This document shows positions 1 through 12,300 of a stretch of DNA of 64,000 nt, one piece after another (within the stretch, counting starts at the first letter, position 1; every line of letters begins with the position of its first letter). This DNA is from Prinia subflava (taxonomy: Eukaryota; Chordata; Aves; Passeriformes; Cisticolidae), in contig NC_086258.1 of NCBI RefSeq assembly GCF_021018805.1, positions 9,215,081-9,279,080 of the forward strand, given 5' to 3'. The notes beneath the pieces were generated by a model. It was not told the DNA's origin. It did not search any database and saw only the letters and a program-made list of their open reading frames with translations. The translations under genes were made by a program, and so were the position numbers.

Positions 1-285
1 AAGGGGAAGGGGAAGGGGAAGGGGAAGGGGAAGGGGAAGGGAAAAGGGAAAGGGAAAGGGAAAGGGAAAGGGAAAGGGAAAGGGAAAAGGGAAAAGGGAA
101 AGGGAAAGGGAAAGGGAAAGGGAAAGGGAAAGGGAAAGGGAAAGGGAAAGGGAAAGGGAAAGGGAAAGGGAAAGGGAAAGGGAAAGGGAAAGGGAAAGGG
201 AAAGGGAAAGGGAAAGGGAAAGGGAAAGGGAAAGGGAAAGGGAAAGGGAAAGGGAAAGGGAAAGGGAAAGGGAAAGGGAAAGGGG
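1..285. repeat. (GGGAAA)n hexanucleotide microsatellite
   Basis: About 46 bases of GGGGAA units are followed by about 240 bases of nearly perfect GGGAAA units. The tract is pure purine on the plus strand and CCCTTT on the C5 transcript. It lies in C5 intron 38 and reaches to within about 17 nt of the exon 38 donor. It is cut by the window edge, so its true length is unknown. Confidence 0.98.
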
Positions 286-302
286 CAGGCAGGCCCCATT
301 AC

Positions 303-392
303 CATAGGCAGTGTCCCTGTGGCAGGCAGCCTCTCTCCTGCTCTCAGCGCTGACAGAACGGCCGAGCCTCTCCTGGACCTGCCCACACTCAG
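303..392 (-). other. C5: C5 exon 38, start of the C345C/NTR module
   Basis: After a pyrimidine-rich tract and AG (394-393), 90 nt encode [20 protein letters not shown] and then [10 protein letters not shown], aligning with human [20 protein letters not shown]. The donor is G|GTAATG at 302-301. The hexanucleotide array ends only about 17 nt further into the intron. This is the last C5 exon I can see in the window. Confidence 0.85.
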
Positions 393-3300
393 CTCCAAAG
401 GGAAAGGAAAAGGAAAAGAGGGGAGAGAATGTCAGCACATGGCCCCAGGGAAAACAGGGATTTCCATCATCCTGACTGGGATAATAAACTGAGCAACACC
501 AGGAAGTATGGGAGAACATGCTGGAACAGTGAAAATTTAAAATACAAAACAACGCCCTCAAACTCCAGGCTTAATCCAGTCAGACCTCCATGATCACAAT
601 GCAGATGTCTTTAAATTTCTTTTTTAATACAAAATTTCTTTTTTAATACAAAATTTGGAAGGGAAGCAGCTCTTATGAGGACTTTTTCCTTATGCTCAGT
701 GTGGTTTTGTTCAAAGCACTACACTGCATTTTCCCACCAGGTAAAATGGAAAAAACATCTTCAAATAAAGCTTACCTTCCATGCATTTGCATTCATCTCC
801 TTCACACAACCTCACGAGTTTTTCATTTCCATAGGGGTTATAAAGTATGGTGCATCTTTTATCTAGAAAGGAATAACAAATACATGTAGAAAATCAAACT
901 CCGAGATGTCAACATTGAAACTTGTTGGTCAAAATTCACCTGAGCTTCAAATAAAACGGAGTAAAAAAATCTGTTCAAGATGGAAAAATGTAATTTTTTG
1001 GGAGGAGCACAGAGCTAAAAGGCAAATGAGGATGTGGAGAGCTGGAACACACACCTGGAGCGTGATATTCATACACAGTGAAGGTGGCAGGGTTCAGCAT
1101 TCCAACCCGGAATAGCTCACTGATCCTGAAGCCAACACACAGGAACTTGTGAGCTGGCACCTGTGGGAGAAACACACGAATTAAAGAGCTCTAAAGGGGG
1201 CAAAATGATTCCAAAGAGCAAAAGCAGTGCTGACAGCCAGGGAAGGGGTAACATACAGAGTCTATCTGCAGGAGCACGTGCCCATCTTTTATCTCATAAT
1301 CTGCTATCAGCTGGTCAACTCCACTGGCAAGCTGCAGGGCACAGGAAAAGAGGGAGAACTGTAAAAACCACAGCTCTGTCACACAAAATCAGTGAGAAAA
1401 AACCCATTCTGGAATACTTGCAGTGGATAAATCCTCTGGGTTGGCTTCCACTCCACTGACCAGCCCTATGTCCATCACAGCATGAGCAGACCCCGACCGC
1501 GGCTCCCTCGCACTGGGCCTGTACCTGAATGAGATTAAACCAAATATTAGTTAATTATAACTGAAATCAAAGAGATCTACTTGAATGTGATCCCAGAAAA
1601 ACCTGAGGAAAATTCTGTCAGCATTTAGGCCACAGTTAAACTCGGAATGAAGCAAAATATTCCAGATGAATCAATTCAGATTTATGCCAACACGAAGAAT
1701 TTTTTAATTCTGACGTTCCAGGAGAACCCAAATATGACTTGAAGACTCCTTCCCACAGAGATCACTGGCTCTGATTCTGTTTACACATGTACAGAACAGT
1801 GAAGAAACAGAAAGAAAAGATCAGGAGAGCTGAGGAATTATGAAAAGCAACCCCTCAGCTGCACTTACTTTGCACAAGCCTCGAGGCGCCCCAGGGGTTC
1901 CCCATCTCCTTTTATGCGACCTGTTCGTACCAAGCAGAGCCAAAGAACTTCAGAACCCTCCAAAATTGCAGTTTGCAGCCCAAAACTCTCACATCTGCAC
2001 ACTTGGAAGGTAATTCTTTGCATTGTTCTGGTGGTTATTTTGATGGGAATTCACAAGGAAGTAGCATTTACCTCTTGGGTAATTCAGGTGAAATGACAGC
2101 GTTAAGGTTGGATGTAATTTATTGTGTGTTTGTATTATTTGAACTCAGAATTTGGTTCTGCCCCCTGTTGTAACTGGACTAGAACTCTCAGGACTTTGTA
2201 GAACTCACTGTAACCCCTCCCACTCCCCATCCTTTCTTCTCAGTCCCCCACCTGTAAAAACTCTTCCATAAATGACTAAAAATCAACCTAAAATAAATAT
2301 ATTAAATATTAATTCTAATCACAGAAAGGCAGCCATTTCAAACAGGGCTAAAAAAGCTTTTAGCAATTTGTCTTCCAGTTTTACATTTAGAAAGTGGCAG
2401 AATTTCTTTCTTTCTTCATAAAAAACACTGATTAAAAACCCAGGATTTTTTCTCCTCCCTCCCTTGCACTGACCCGAGTAGCAACATTTAAAATTCTATT
2501 AACCCTTTACCATCATCTCTCTTTGGAACAATCTTCAGTTCAAAGTTACAGGAGTCTTCAGAAGTACCAATGGTGTTATACACTGTCCTCACCTGCACAC
2601 ACACAGATAAATCAAACAAAACAGAAACAGCATTAAACAACCCTCAAAACTGGCATAAAACTGTAAAAACTCACACTGGGAAGAACAGAAACAAGCCTGG
2701 TTTATTGGTAATATAAAAATACCAGCAAAGCAGAGCCAATAAATTATCAGCACGGAAAGAAATGGGGAGTTCTTGAGCAAAACCACATTATATTAAGAAA
2801 AATTCTATTTAGAAAACCTGGTTTTCTAGAACTTACTTACATTCACTGTAGCTATGCCAGTGCTGCTGCCAGTGCTTACATACAGATCATCTTGCAAAGG
2901 TGCCTAAAGAAATGGTGAGAAATGAGAAGTTACACATTAATAACAAAGATTTGCAACAATTCAGGTCAGCTGATCTGCCTGCCTTGCTCACATTTCAAAT
3001 ACATAACAGATTCTGCAGAAATATTGAATTTAAATGAATATTGAAATATATTAAATACAACAGACAAACAAAGTCATTAAACATTTTCCATACCAAGTTA
3101 TTACTAGCTTGTTATATGAAAAAACAGCTATTTTAGTTGCTATTTCAAAGCCCAAATAATCATTTACAAAGAAGCTGAGAATTCTGGTTTCCTTTTTTAA
3201 AGCAACATTATTCACTCACTGTCACAGTTCCTCCCACAAAATTGTCTTCTGTCAGCTTAAACAGGTTTAGGGGGCCACCGTTTTTGTAGACTACTTTAAC

Positions 3301-6300
3301 ATCCATGTCCAAATTCAGCCGTTTGACAAGAAGGGAATATTCAGTCAAGGCCTCGAGGGCATTGATAGTGTCCTGTCAGAAATCAATACCACAGAATTAA
3401 CTCCAGAGATCCTACTTGTAAAATTTCAGTTTATATTAATGAAGAGAAGCCAGCTTTCCCAAAAATATCATGGCAATGGAGTCATTTGATACTAATCCCA
3501 TACACAGGACTCTGATGCTGGCAGTGTGGTCATTTAATTGTATTATTAAAATGTTGATATACAGAATTCATGGAATGCTTTGGGCTGGAAGGGTCCTTGA
3601 AGCCCCTCTCATCCCAGGGACACCTTCCACTGCCCCAGGCTGCTCAGCTCCATCCTCCCTGGCCTTGAATTTCCCAGGGATGGGGAAAAACATTTCAGAT
3701 TTGGGTACTTGAAGAATGAAGACAAAATACATAAAAGCACACCTGAGTTGAATAAAATCCTCCCCCGTGTCTCTGTTCCTCAGAGAGCCATTTGATGATG
3801 GGCTTGGCATAGTTCTGATCCCCTCTCAGCAGAGCAGTGAGCAAGGCATAGGCTGTGGTTTCCACCATCTGTGCAGTGACAGGGCTGGGGCTTGGCTGCT
3901 CCTGTGTTTTGAAGGAATCTTTCCAAAACCTGTAGATGGGAGGGTCACCTGCAGGAGGAGAGGAGGCTTCAGCAGCAGCTCTGCACACTCAGGGCCAGGA
4001 CATGGGCAGGAACCCACTCTGCCCCCAGCAGGGAGGGAAATCCATTTCTCCAGGCTGGAAATCTGCTGTTTGTAAGGTGGTGAGCACAGGTGGGACACAG
4101 AGCAGGCACTGGGGACAGGGCCGGTGTCCTGGGGTGACTTTATGATGTTTGTATCCCCAGTTGTCTGCTCTGTTTGTGTTTGTCTGCACCTTTCAGACTG
4201 GTTCTGAGAGCAAAGGGGGAGAAGGAAGCAGAGTGGGGTTTGTTTTGAGGAACTGCACAGACAGACAGCGGGACAGAGATCTCCTGTGCTTTTAGTCAGC
4301 TCAGCTAGCTGAGGCAGAGAAGTTCCCTGGACAGTTTTCCTTTTTAAACCTTTTTTTTTTAACCTATTCTGGACTGAAAAATCCAGAGGGGCACGGTGAG
4401 CTCACACCTGTGGCCCACTGGGGGGATTTTTCAGCACCAGAGGAGCTGATAAGAGACTGAGCGAGCTGAGACACACCCACAGCAAGGACCCTCTCAATTT
4501 TGCCATCTCTCTTCAGAGCAGAGATTTTGAGAGCAGGGTTTTATTGTTTCATATTACTCATTCTTTATGTCTGTGGACACTTTGTTAAATAAATAGTTTT
4601 TGCACTTTTCTCTAAGGAGATTTTTGTCCTGGACCAACTGGGGCGGTTTGGGTTTGCTTCCCAGAGGGTCCCATTTGGGGGTTTCCTCCTAAATCTGCCC
4701 CGAGCCAGGAGAGCTGGAGAGGAGCAGTGGGAGAGGAGCAGCACCTGTGACAAAGGGACAGTGCCTGTGACAAAGGGACAGTGCCTGTGACAAAGGGGGA
4801 AAGGAGCAGTGCCTGTGACAAAGGGACCGTACCTGTGACAAAGGGGGATGTGGCAGTACCTGTGACAAAGGGACAGTACCTGTGAGAAAGGGACAGTACC
4901 TGTGACAAAGGGGGAGAGGAGCAGTGCCTGTGACAAAGGGACAGTGCCTGTGACAAAGGGACAGTACCTGTGACAAAGGGGAATGTGGCAGTACCTGTGA
5001 CAAAGGGACAGTGCCTGTGACAAAGGGACAGTACCTGTGACAAAGGGACAGTGCCTGTGATAAAGGGGAATGTGGCAGTACCTGTGACAAAGGGACAGTG
5101 CCTGTGACAAAGGGACAGTGCCTGTGACAAAGGGACAGTACCTGTGACAAAGGGGGAGAGGAGCAGTGCCTGTGACAAAGGGACAGTGCCTGTGACAAAG
5201 GGACAGTACCTGTGACAAAGGGACAGTGCCTGTGACAAAGGGACAGTGCCTGTGACAAAGGGGAATGTGGCAGTACCTGTGACAAAGGGACAGTACCTGT
5301 GACAAAGGGGGAAAGGAGCAGTACCTGTGACAAAGGGACAGTGCCTGTGACAAAGGCACAGTACCTGTGACAAAGGGAGAGGAGCTGTGCCTGTGACAAA
5401 GGGACAGTACCTGTGACAAAGGGGAATGTGGCAGTACCTGTGACAAAGGGACAGTACCTGTGACAAAGGCCTCTCTCTGGAGCGCAGCGAACGCCGCCCG
5501 CGCCGCGCGCTGGTCGGGGTCCAGCAGGGCCAGGGCGTAGGCGGTGATGGCCACGGTGAAGGGGCTCTGGGCCCGCTCCACGTTCTGGCCCAAATAATCC
5601 CCAGCCCTGCTCCTGGCGTCGTGGATTTTCTGAGAAATTCAGAAATTCAGCAGGATTCAGCAATCAAAACTCAAAAAGCAGAAATGTTCCCGAACGCGCG
5701 GGCAAACAGCGTCAAGCTTTGGAAAGGAGCAGGTGCAAACTCCTCTTTTGGTACCAAAATTAATCTGATCTTTACCTAAACTTTGTGTTTTCTTTGGTTA
5801 AATGAGAACATATTCTATTCCCACTAATTAAGCTTACAACCATATCACAGTAAAAGATACATCCAAAGATTCCTTTAGATGTCTCTTTACACCCAGAGCC
5901 TAAAGAAAAACACCTTTTCTGTCAAGATATACAGATATAGAATGTCTTCTACATCTTCTAATAAATCCAGAAATTCTGAGTTGTTCTTTTGCTGACTTTG
6001 AAAGACAAAGACTAACAAAGCAAATAAATCTGTGAAACTGAAAAAAAATCTTGATTTTTTTACACAAATGTTAAAGAAAAGGGGAGAAATTAGAAGCCCA
6101 GAACGTGCCTGCTGGCAGAAATAAAAATAATCTTTACCTGAGTGGGACATATTTTCATTGACTTGTGAATTCCAATAATAGAAAATGCTGTGAGATACAA
6201 AGATTTTTCTTTAGCTTCTCGAGGTAATGTACCCTACAAAAACCAAATAATAAAAATAATGAAATGGAAATTAAAGTTCATTTAAATAAATAGAACTTCT

Positions 6301-9300
6301 CACTGTTTAGGTGTGGAAATAAGTAGAAATTCCTGTAAAAACTATCAGTTTAGTTAAACCTGAAAATACATTGACTCTTTGGAAGGTAATGGCTCATTTG
6401 TAAAAAAGAAAACAAAATATATGAAGTTATTCACAAGGCAGGAATATTACATTGTGAAATGAACCTAAGCATTTTATTTCTGAATATTAAGAAGTGGCAA
6501 GCAGCTACTTTTTGTGGGAAAACAGAAAGGTTTGCAAGATTGTGCTGGGCCTTAAATGAATTTAAAATAAAGAGAAAAGTTGTCTTGAATGGGTGTTTTG
6601 CTAAAATACAGTCTAAAATATCTTGTATTGCTAAATCTCCTGGTGCCTTCAGGTTTTACTGCCTAGGCACAGAAAATATTTGGATTTCATACCTGCAGTT
6701 TCACTGGCTGGTAGTTTGAAAATTCATTGAATGACCCATCTGGCATCTGGCAGTTGTCAATCAGCCACAGAAGGGAATCACAAACAGACATTTGATCAAG
6801 ATCAATGTATTGGCTCACTTGTCCAAGGATCCTTAAAGCAAACGCTGTCAGCCTGCCAAGGGAAGCAAACAGGTCCTGTTTGGGTTGGCAGGGGCTCCCA
6901 CACTGCAGAGGGCACACGAATTTACCCTGTTTGGGATTCTGTATCCTTCACACTCCCACGGTTCAAAGGGATAATGAAGATTAATTTTGAATTTAACTCA
7001 ACAAATGGGCAGTAATTACCGAATTAATTTTAAACCAGGATCAATTCCTGTGTTTCAGGGTAGGAACTCATTACATCCCATCTTCGTGTCAAGGTGTGAA
7101 TTATGGACACAAAGAAAAGGCTTGGCAGGTGAGAGCAAGGAGTAAAAGATATTATTCAGAGCTGTAAGCACTGCTTCAATCTACCATCACACACTTTGGT
7201 GATGAAAATAGGAAAGCTTACTGAAAATATGAAAGCAAAGGAGTGAAATAAGGCTTTTTCCAAACCCCTTTAAACTCACCATGTGCTAGCTTGGCCGTTC
7301 TTCCACATGCTGTAGGAGCAGTCAGCATTCCTGAAGGACGAGATGCTCACGATTCCTGCGGGATAAATCAAGCACAAGGACAGTCAGGGGATCACATTCA
7401 CTCCCTCGGGTGTATCACCCCTCTCACTCTCAGCAGAACTCATCTCTCAGCGTTGCTGTTCCCTGGGGTTCTCCTCGGGGTTGCTGTTCCCTGAGGCAAT
7501 GAGGTTTTTGGGACTCTCCCTCTCAGGATTGCTGTTCCCTGAGGCAATGAGGTTTTTGGGACTCTCTCTCCCTCTCAGAGTTGCTGTTCTCTGGGAGTCT
7601 CCTCGGGGTTGCTGTTCTCCAAGGTAAGAAGGTTTTTGGGACTCTCCCTCCTTCTCAGGGTTGCTGTTCCCTGAGACTTTCCTCAGGATTGCTGTTCCCT
7701 GAGGTAAAAGGGTTTTTCTCTCAGGGTTGCTGCTCCCTGAGATTCTCCTCGGGGTTGGTGTTCCCTGAGGTAATCAGGTTTTCAAGCTTCTCTTGCCCAA
7801 AATGTCTCACACCAGAGCCAGAGCAGCCAGGCTGAGTCCCCAGTCCGTGTTTCCAAGGTTGTTTATTCTCCATCATCTCTCAGTTCTGTCTCAGCTCTCC
7901 CAGGTGTCCCCAGCAGAGCAGGACACGCTGTGGACTGCCCAGATCAGAGGGTCCGGACCCTTTGTACCATTCCCTGACCCAACCACCATCCAAAATGAAC
8001 TTTTTATTTACAGAATCTTACCAATACTTACTATCCATGTTAACATGTCATTTCTACTCTAAACCAATCCTTGTGATCCAACTCAGCAGAAAATGGGGGA
8101 TGAGAATAAGAACAAGAAGACAGGACCACTCCCCAATTCCTTCATCTTGCCTTTTCAACCCCATATACTAAAAATCCTAAATTCTACATTTACACTGGGA
8201 TAAACTAACTACTGCTTATTTTGAATTCTCTCAGCTTGTGATTCTTCACACACTGTGGGCATTCACTGCCATGGCCAGGGATCAGAGGCAGTGCCCTCCT
8301 GGGCTCTGTGTGAGGCTGCCTGAGCCCCTTGGACAGACCCCAGACCCCCTGTGCGGGCTCCAAACCCTCCAGGGTGGCCACAGGGATGTTCTAGACTCTG
8401 ACACATGGCAGGGATCAGAGGCAGTGCCCTCCTGGGCTCTGTGTGAGGCTCTGACCCCCTTGGACAGACCCCAGACCCCCTGTCCAGTCCCTAAACCCTC
8501 CAGGGTGGCCAGAGGGATGTCCTGGACTCTGACACATGGCAGGGATCAGAGGCAGTGTCCTCCTGGGCTCTGTGTGAGGCTCTGACCCCCCTGTACAGAC
8601 CCCAGACCCCCTGTCCGCTCTCCAAACCCTCCAGGGTGGCCACAGGGATGTCCTGGACTCTGACACATGACAGGGATCAGAGGGAGTGTCCTCCTGGGCT
8701 CTGTGTGAGGCTGCCTGAGCCCCTTGGACAGACCCCAGACCCCCTGTCCGCTCTCCAAACCCTCCAGGGTGGCCACAGGGATGTCCTGGACTCTGACACT
8801 GATGCAGCTCTACAACCCCAAAGCAAAAGAAGCAGCAGATTTCCCCACCTTCCTTCATCCTCCTCCTCATCTGAGTCCTGGCCCGCAGGGTCTGGGGGCC
8901 CAGCAGGTGCCAATTCTCCGACTCCTCCAGGTAGCGGAACACGTAGAACACGGGGGCCACGCTCACCAGCTCGGCCTCTGCGCTGCCCCTGGGCAGCCTG
9001 GCCAGCACCTGCAGCCCCTGCGGGCTCAGCACCGTGCCCAGCACCTCGCCCATCAGGTGTCCTGTGCCAGGAAAAAACCCAAAATGGGTTTAAACAACAG
9101 AGCGTGGAGGCAAATCCAAGCCAAAGGCAGGATCTGACTGCTGTGAGCAACCGTTATTCACAAAATGTTTAGATTTCTGCACTAAAAGGGGCTTGCAAAG
9201 GCTTCTCTCAAAAGAAGAGGAATAAATCAGGTGAATTTAATACAAAATAGGAAGGAAAAGGGATATGCAGCGCAGTAGAAGCTCCTATTTACCTTTTACA

Positions 9301-12300
9301 CTGACACTCCTGTCAATTTGTGTTTTAGGGACCAGATTTAGTGGGACTTTGTATCGAAATTCTTGTCGTCTCTTGATGGAACCTGAAATTGAAGATGTAT
9401 ATAAATATATATATATTAAAAAAAATACTGCACAATCTAAATCAACAGGCGTAATTGGCAGATTGAAGGTTACAACTGAGAATTCAGCAAGCAAAATTCG
9501 AAAAGCAGAAATGTTCCCAAATGCACAGGCAAACAGCATCAAGCCTTGGAAAGGAGCAGGTGCAAACTCTTCATCTTTCTTTTGTTACAAAAAAAAAAAA
9601 AAAATCTGATCTGGACCTAAACTTTGTGGTTTCTTTGGTTAAATGAGAACATATTCTATTCCCATTAGCTGAGGAAATCTTACAATCATATCACACTAAA
9701 AGATACATCTAAAGATTGCTTTAAAAAATTAATCCAAGTTTCCTTAAGCCAAGGCAGGAAATCCTTGGGAAAGGAGATATTTACAATATCTCAGGAAGGA
9801 GAAACTCCAAGTTTTTCACATTATGAAAAGCTTCATTATCAAGATCAGGAAAAAATAACACAAAGACACATCATCAATTCTCTTACCATAAACACCCTGT
9901 GGATCCAAAGTGAAACCTGCATGGAGCTCTTTCTTAACACCTTCTGGCTGGGATCATTATGAGGAAAGAGATAGAAAATGGAAATATTTTTGTTTAATCA
10001 ACATATCAGCTAAAACAACAGGTTAAACCCACAGTATTTTTGCCTCCTTTTTCTGCAGTTGAGTTTGACTTAATGTTGCACAGATGTTCCACATCAATTT
10101 TAGTGTTCTAGCTCACACAGCTCTTGAGAAAATTTAAGAAAAGATTTAAATTAAACCTTGGGATAGGAAAATAATGTGTTTCAGTGAAAATCCAAACCAA
10201 ACAACAGAATAAAGTACTCTCCTTTGCTTACAAATCCCTAATTTATTTTTTTATACATATGATCTTTGTAATCAAGGTTTAAAAATGAGTGTGCACAAAC
10301 ACTCAGCCATTCATTTTTCCACAGCACACACCTCAGTGAATACCAGGACATCGTGCAATAATATTAAAATAAAACAAAATTTCCACAGACTCAATTGAAC
10401 CCAATTCGAAATTCAAACGTGCTTTAAAAATCCAGATTTTTTTTTTTTTTCCTTACCATGACACGTAAAGTTTTAACCACAATTTCACTGTTCCTGGGGG
10501 TGAGCAAGGTAAAATTGACAGTGTGAAGTCCCAGCTCCAGCGGGAGTATCCGGAACGTCACTGCTGAGGAAGAGCCACCACCAAGAGTCCTGAATTTACA
10601 GCTCTGCGTCCTCGAGGCAGCACTCCCAGACTCCCCAAAGGTGCAGACCCCATCTCCAGCTGCTATTTTAACACAGAACTGAAAGGTGGAGAGATTTTAG
10701 TGTTTAATTTCTGCGGCAGGCAGGACACCAGGGGAATATCAAAGCACTGATGTCTGCAGAACATCACCCTGGCTTAAGGACTGAAGAAATCACCCAAGGA
10801 TCTGTTTGGATACTCACAGGGAAAAGGCTTTTTTTGGTTTATGATGTCAGTGTTTCCACATTAACGCTAATTACCTTAATTGCAGAGGCTTTGTGGTTAT
10901 AAACAGATCCTTTCAGCTCGATCTGCTCCCCCCGCACCACGGAATAAGGAACATAAATGCTCAGGAAAATATCCTTCACAACCTGGATTTCCAAAGGTGC
11001 AGCCACACAAATACCTGAGAGAATTAAAAACACAAAAGCAGAGTGGCTTATCCACGCTTCGGATAAAAAAGGTTTGAAAAGGTCTTGATGTACTTTAGTG
11101 ATGATTTAGGATTTTTCAGTGTGGACTTTGAAAGGTCCAAGCTTTTTAAAAGTTTCCAGGTTTTTGCTTCCTGATCCAAGCTGCTCTCACCACTCTGACA
11201 CACCAGGTTCTTTGGGTAGAACCAAAGAAATTCTCTGCTTGGATTACCAAATCCCTCAGAAAATCTCAATCCCTGAGCTACAGGGAACAGGACAAGGTAA
11301 AGTTGTCCAGGGAAGGGTTACTCAACATTTTTTCTTCTTTTTACTCTCTATGAGCCACTGTCACACACAACAGGCTTTGTTTTCCCAGCCACTGACACTC
11401 ACAACATGACACGAAGTGATTTACTTTCCCTAAAAGACATATTTTTATTTTCTTTTCCTGTCTATCAACCAGAAGGTGAACATTTTAAAACACGAGTATC
11501 AAACTCAACGAGAGGGCCTACAAAGCTCTCTGATTCTTTAGCTCCAAACCAGCTGGGTTGCAGTACCCACCTTTATCTGAAATGCCAACACCCTGCACCT
11601 CCCAGGTGGTCAGTGAATCAGGCAAGGTGACAGACAGAGTCTTGGACCTGTGATAAAAGTGTTTTTTACATTTACCCATTCCCAATCACCATCTGTTAAC
11701 AGCACAGCAACACTCTGAGAGAGACTCAGGAAAGCTCTGAGCCTGAAAACAGGAATTCTGGATTTTCATTTGGATAAACTTGGTTTTTAGCTGTTTTCAC
11801 AGAAGCTGGTATTTAGTAAGGCCTGAAGTGAAAGGAAAAGGGGCTCAACAATCTGGAGCATGGCAGGAATAGTTTGGGTAAGGCTGCATTCCAGCACAAC
11901 TGAGGTTGCCCAGTTTATCTCAGTTTTACCACTTCCTTTCTATAAAGTTGATTTGAGAAAAGCAGTACCTTGAAGAGACTTGGTGAACTTCCCATAGCCA
12001 GCTCTCAGGGAAGTAGCTCCGAACTTGTGCCTCATCCAGTTCCAAGAGAGCCTCGAAATCTGAGGAACACAAATACAGCAAGTAAAAAACACCCTGGTAC
12101 AAGAGAAAAAAACACCCTGGTACAAGAGAAAAAAACACCCTGGTACAAGAGAAAAAAACACCCTGGTACAAGAAAAAAAACCACCCTGGTACAAGGAAAA
12201 AAACCCACCCTGGTACAAGAAAAAAGGGTATCTGAATATCCTCAGTCAAAAATCTGTGTTAATCCCACGCCATCCATTTACACATGTGAATACCTGTCCA

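Noticed and set aside
1..285. Telomere or centromere satellite
   Set aside because: The unit is GGGAAA and not TTAGGG, and it lies inside a C5 intron next to a normal exon.
613..649. 19-bp tandem duplication (AAATTTCTTTTTTAATAC twice)
   Set aside because: Low-complexity AT-rich doublet in an intron; nothing suggests function.
4741..5470. CRISPR-like array
   Set aside because: Units are head-to-tail with no unique spacers, in a vertebrate gene.
4565..5663. Three long overlapping minus-strand ORFs (284-342 codons)
   Set aside because: Only the first part of two of them matches real sequence (C5 exon 28). The rest is a 20-bp repeat that is open in every frame.
8415..9172. ORFs up to 212 codons on both strands
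   Set aside because: Partly C5 exon 24 (minus) read into a 131-bp tandem repeat; the plus frames are shadows.
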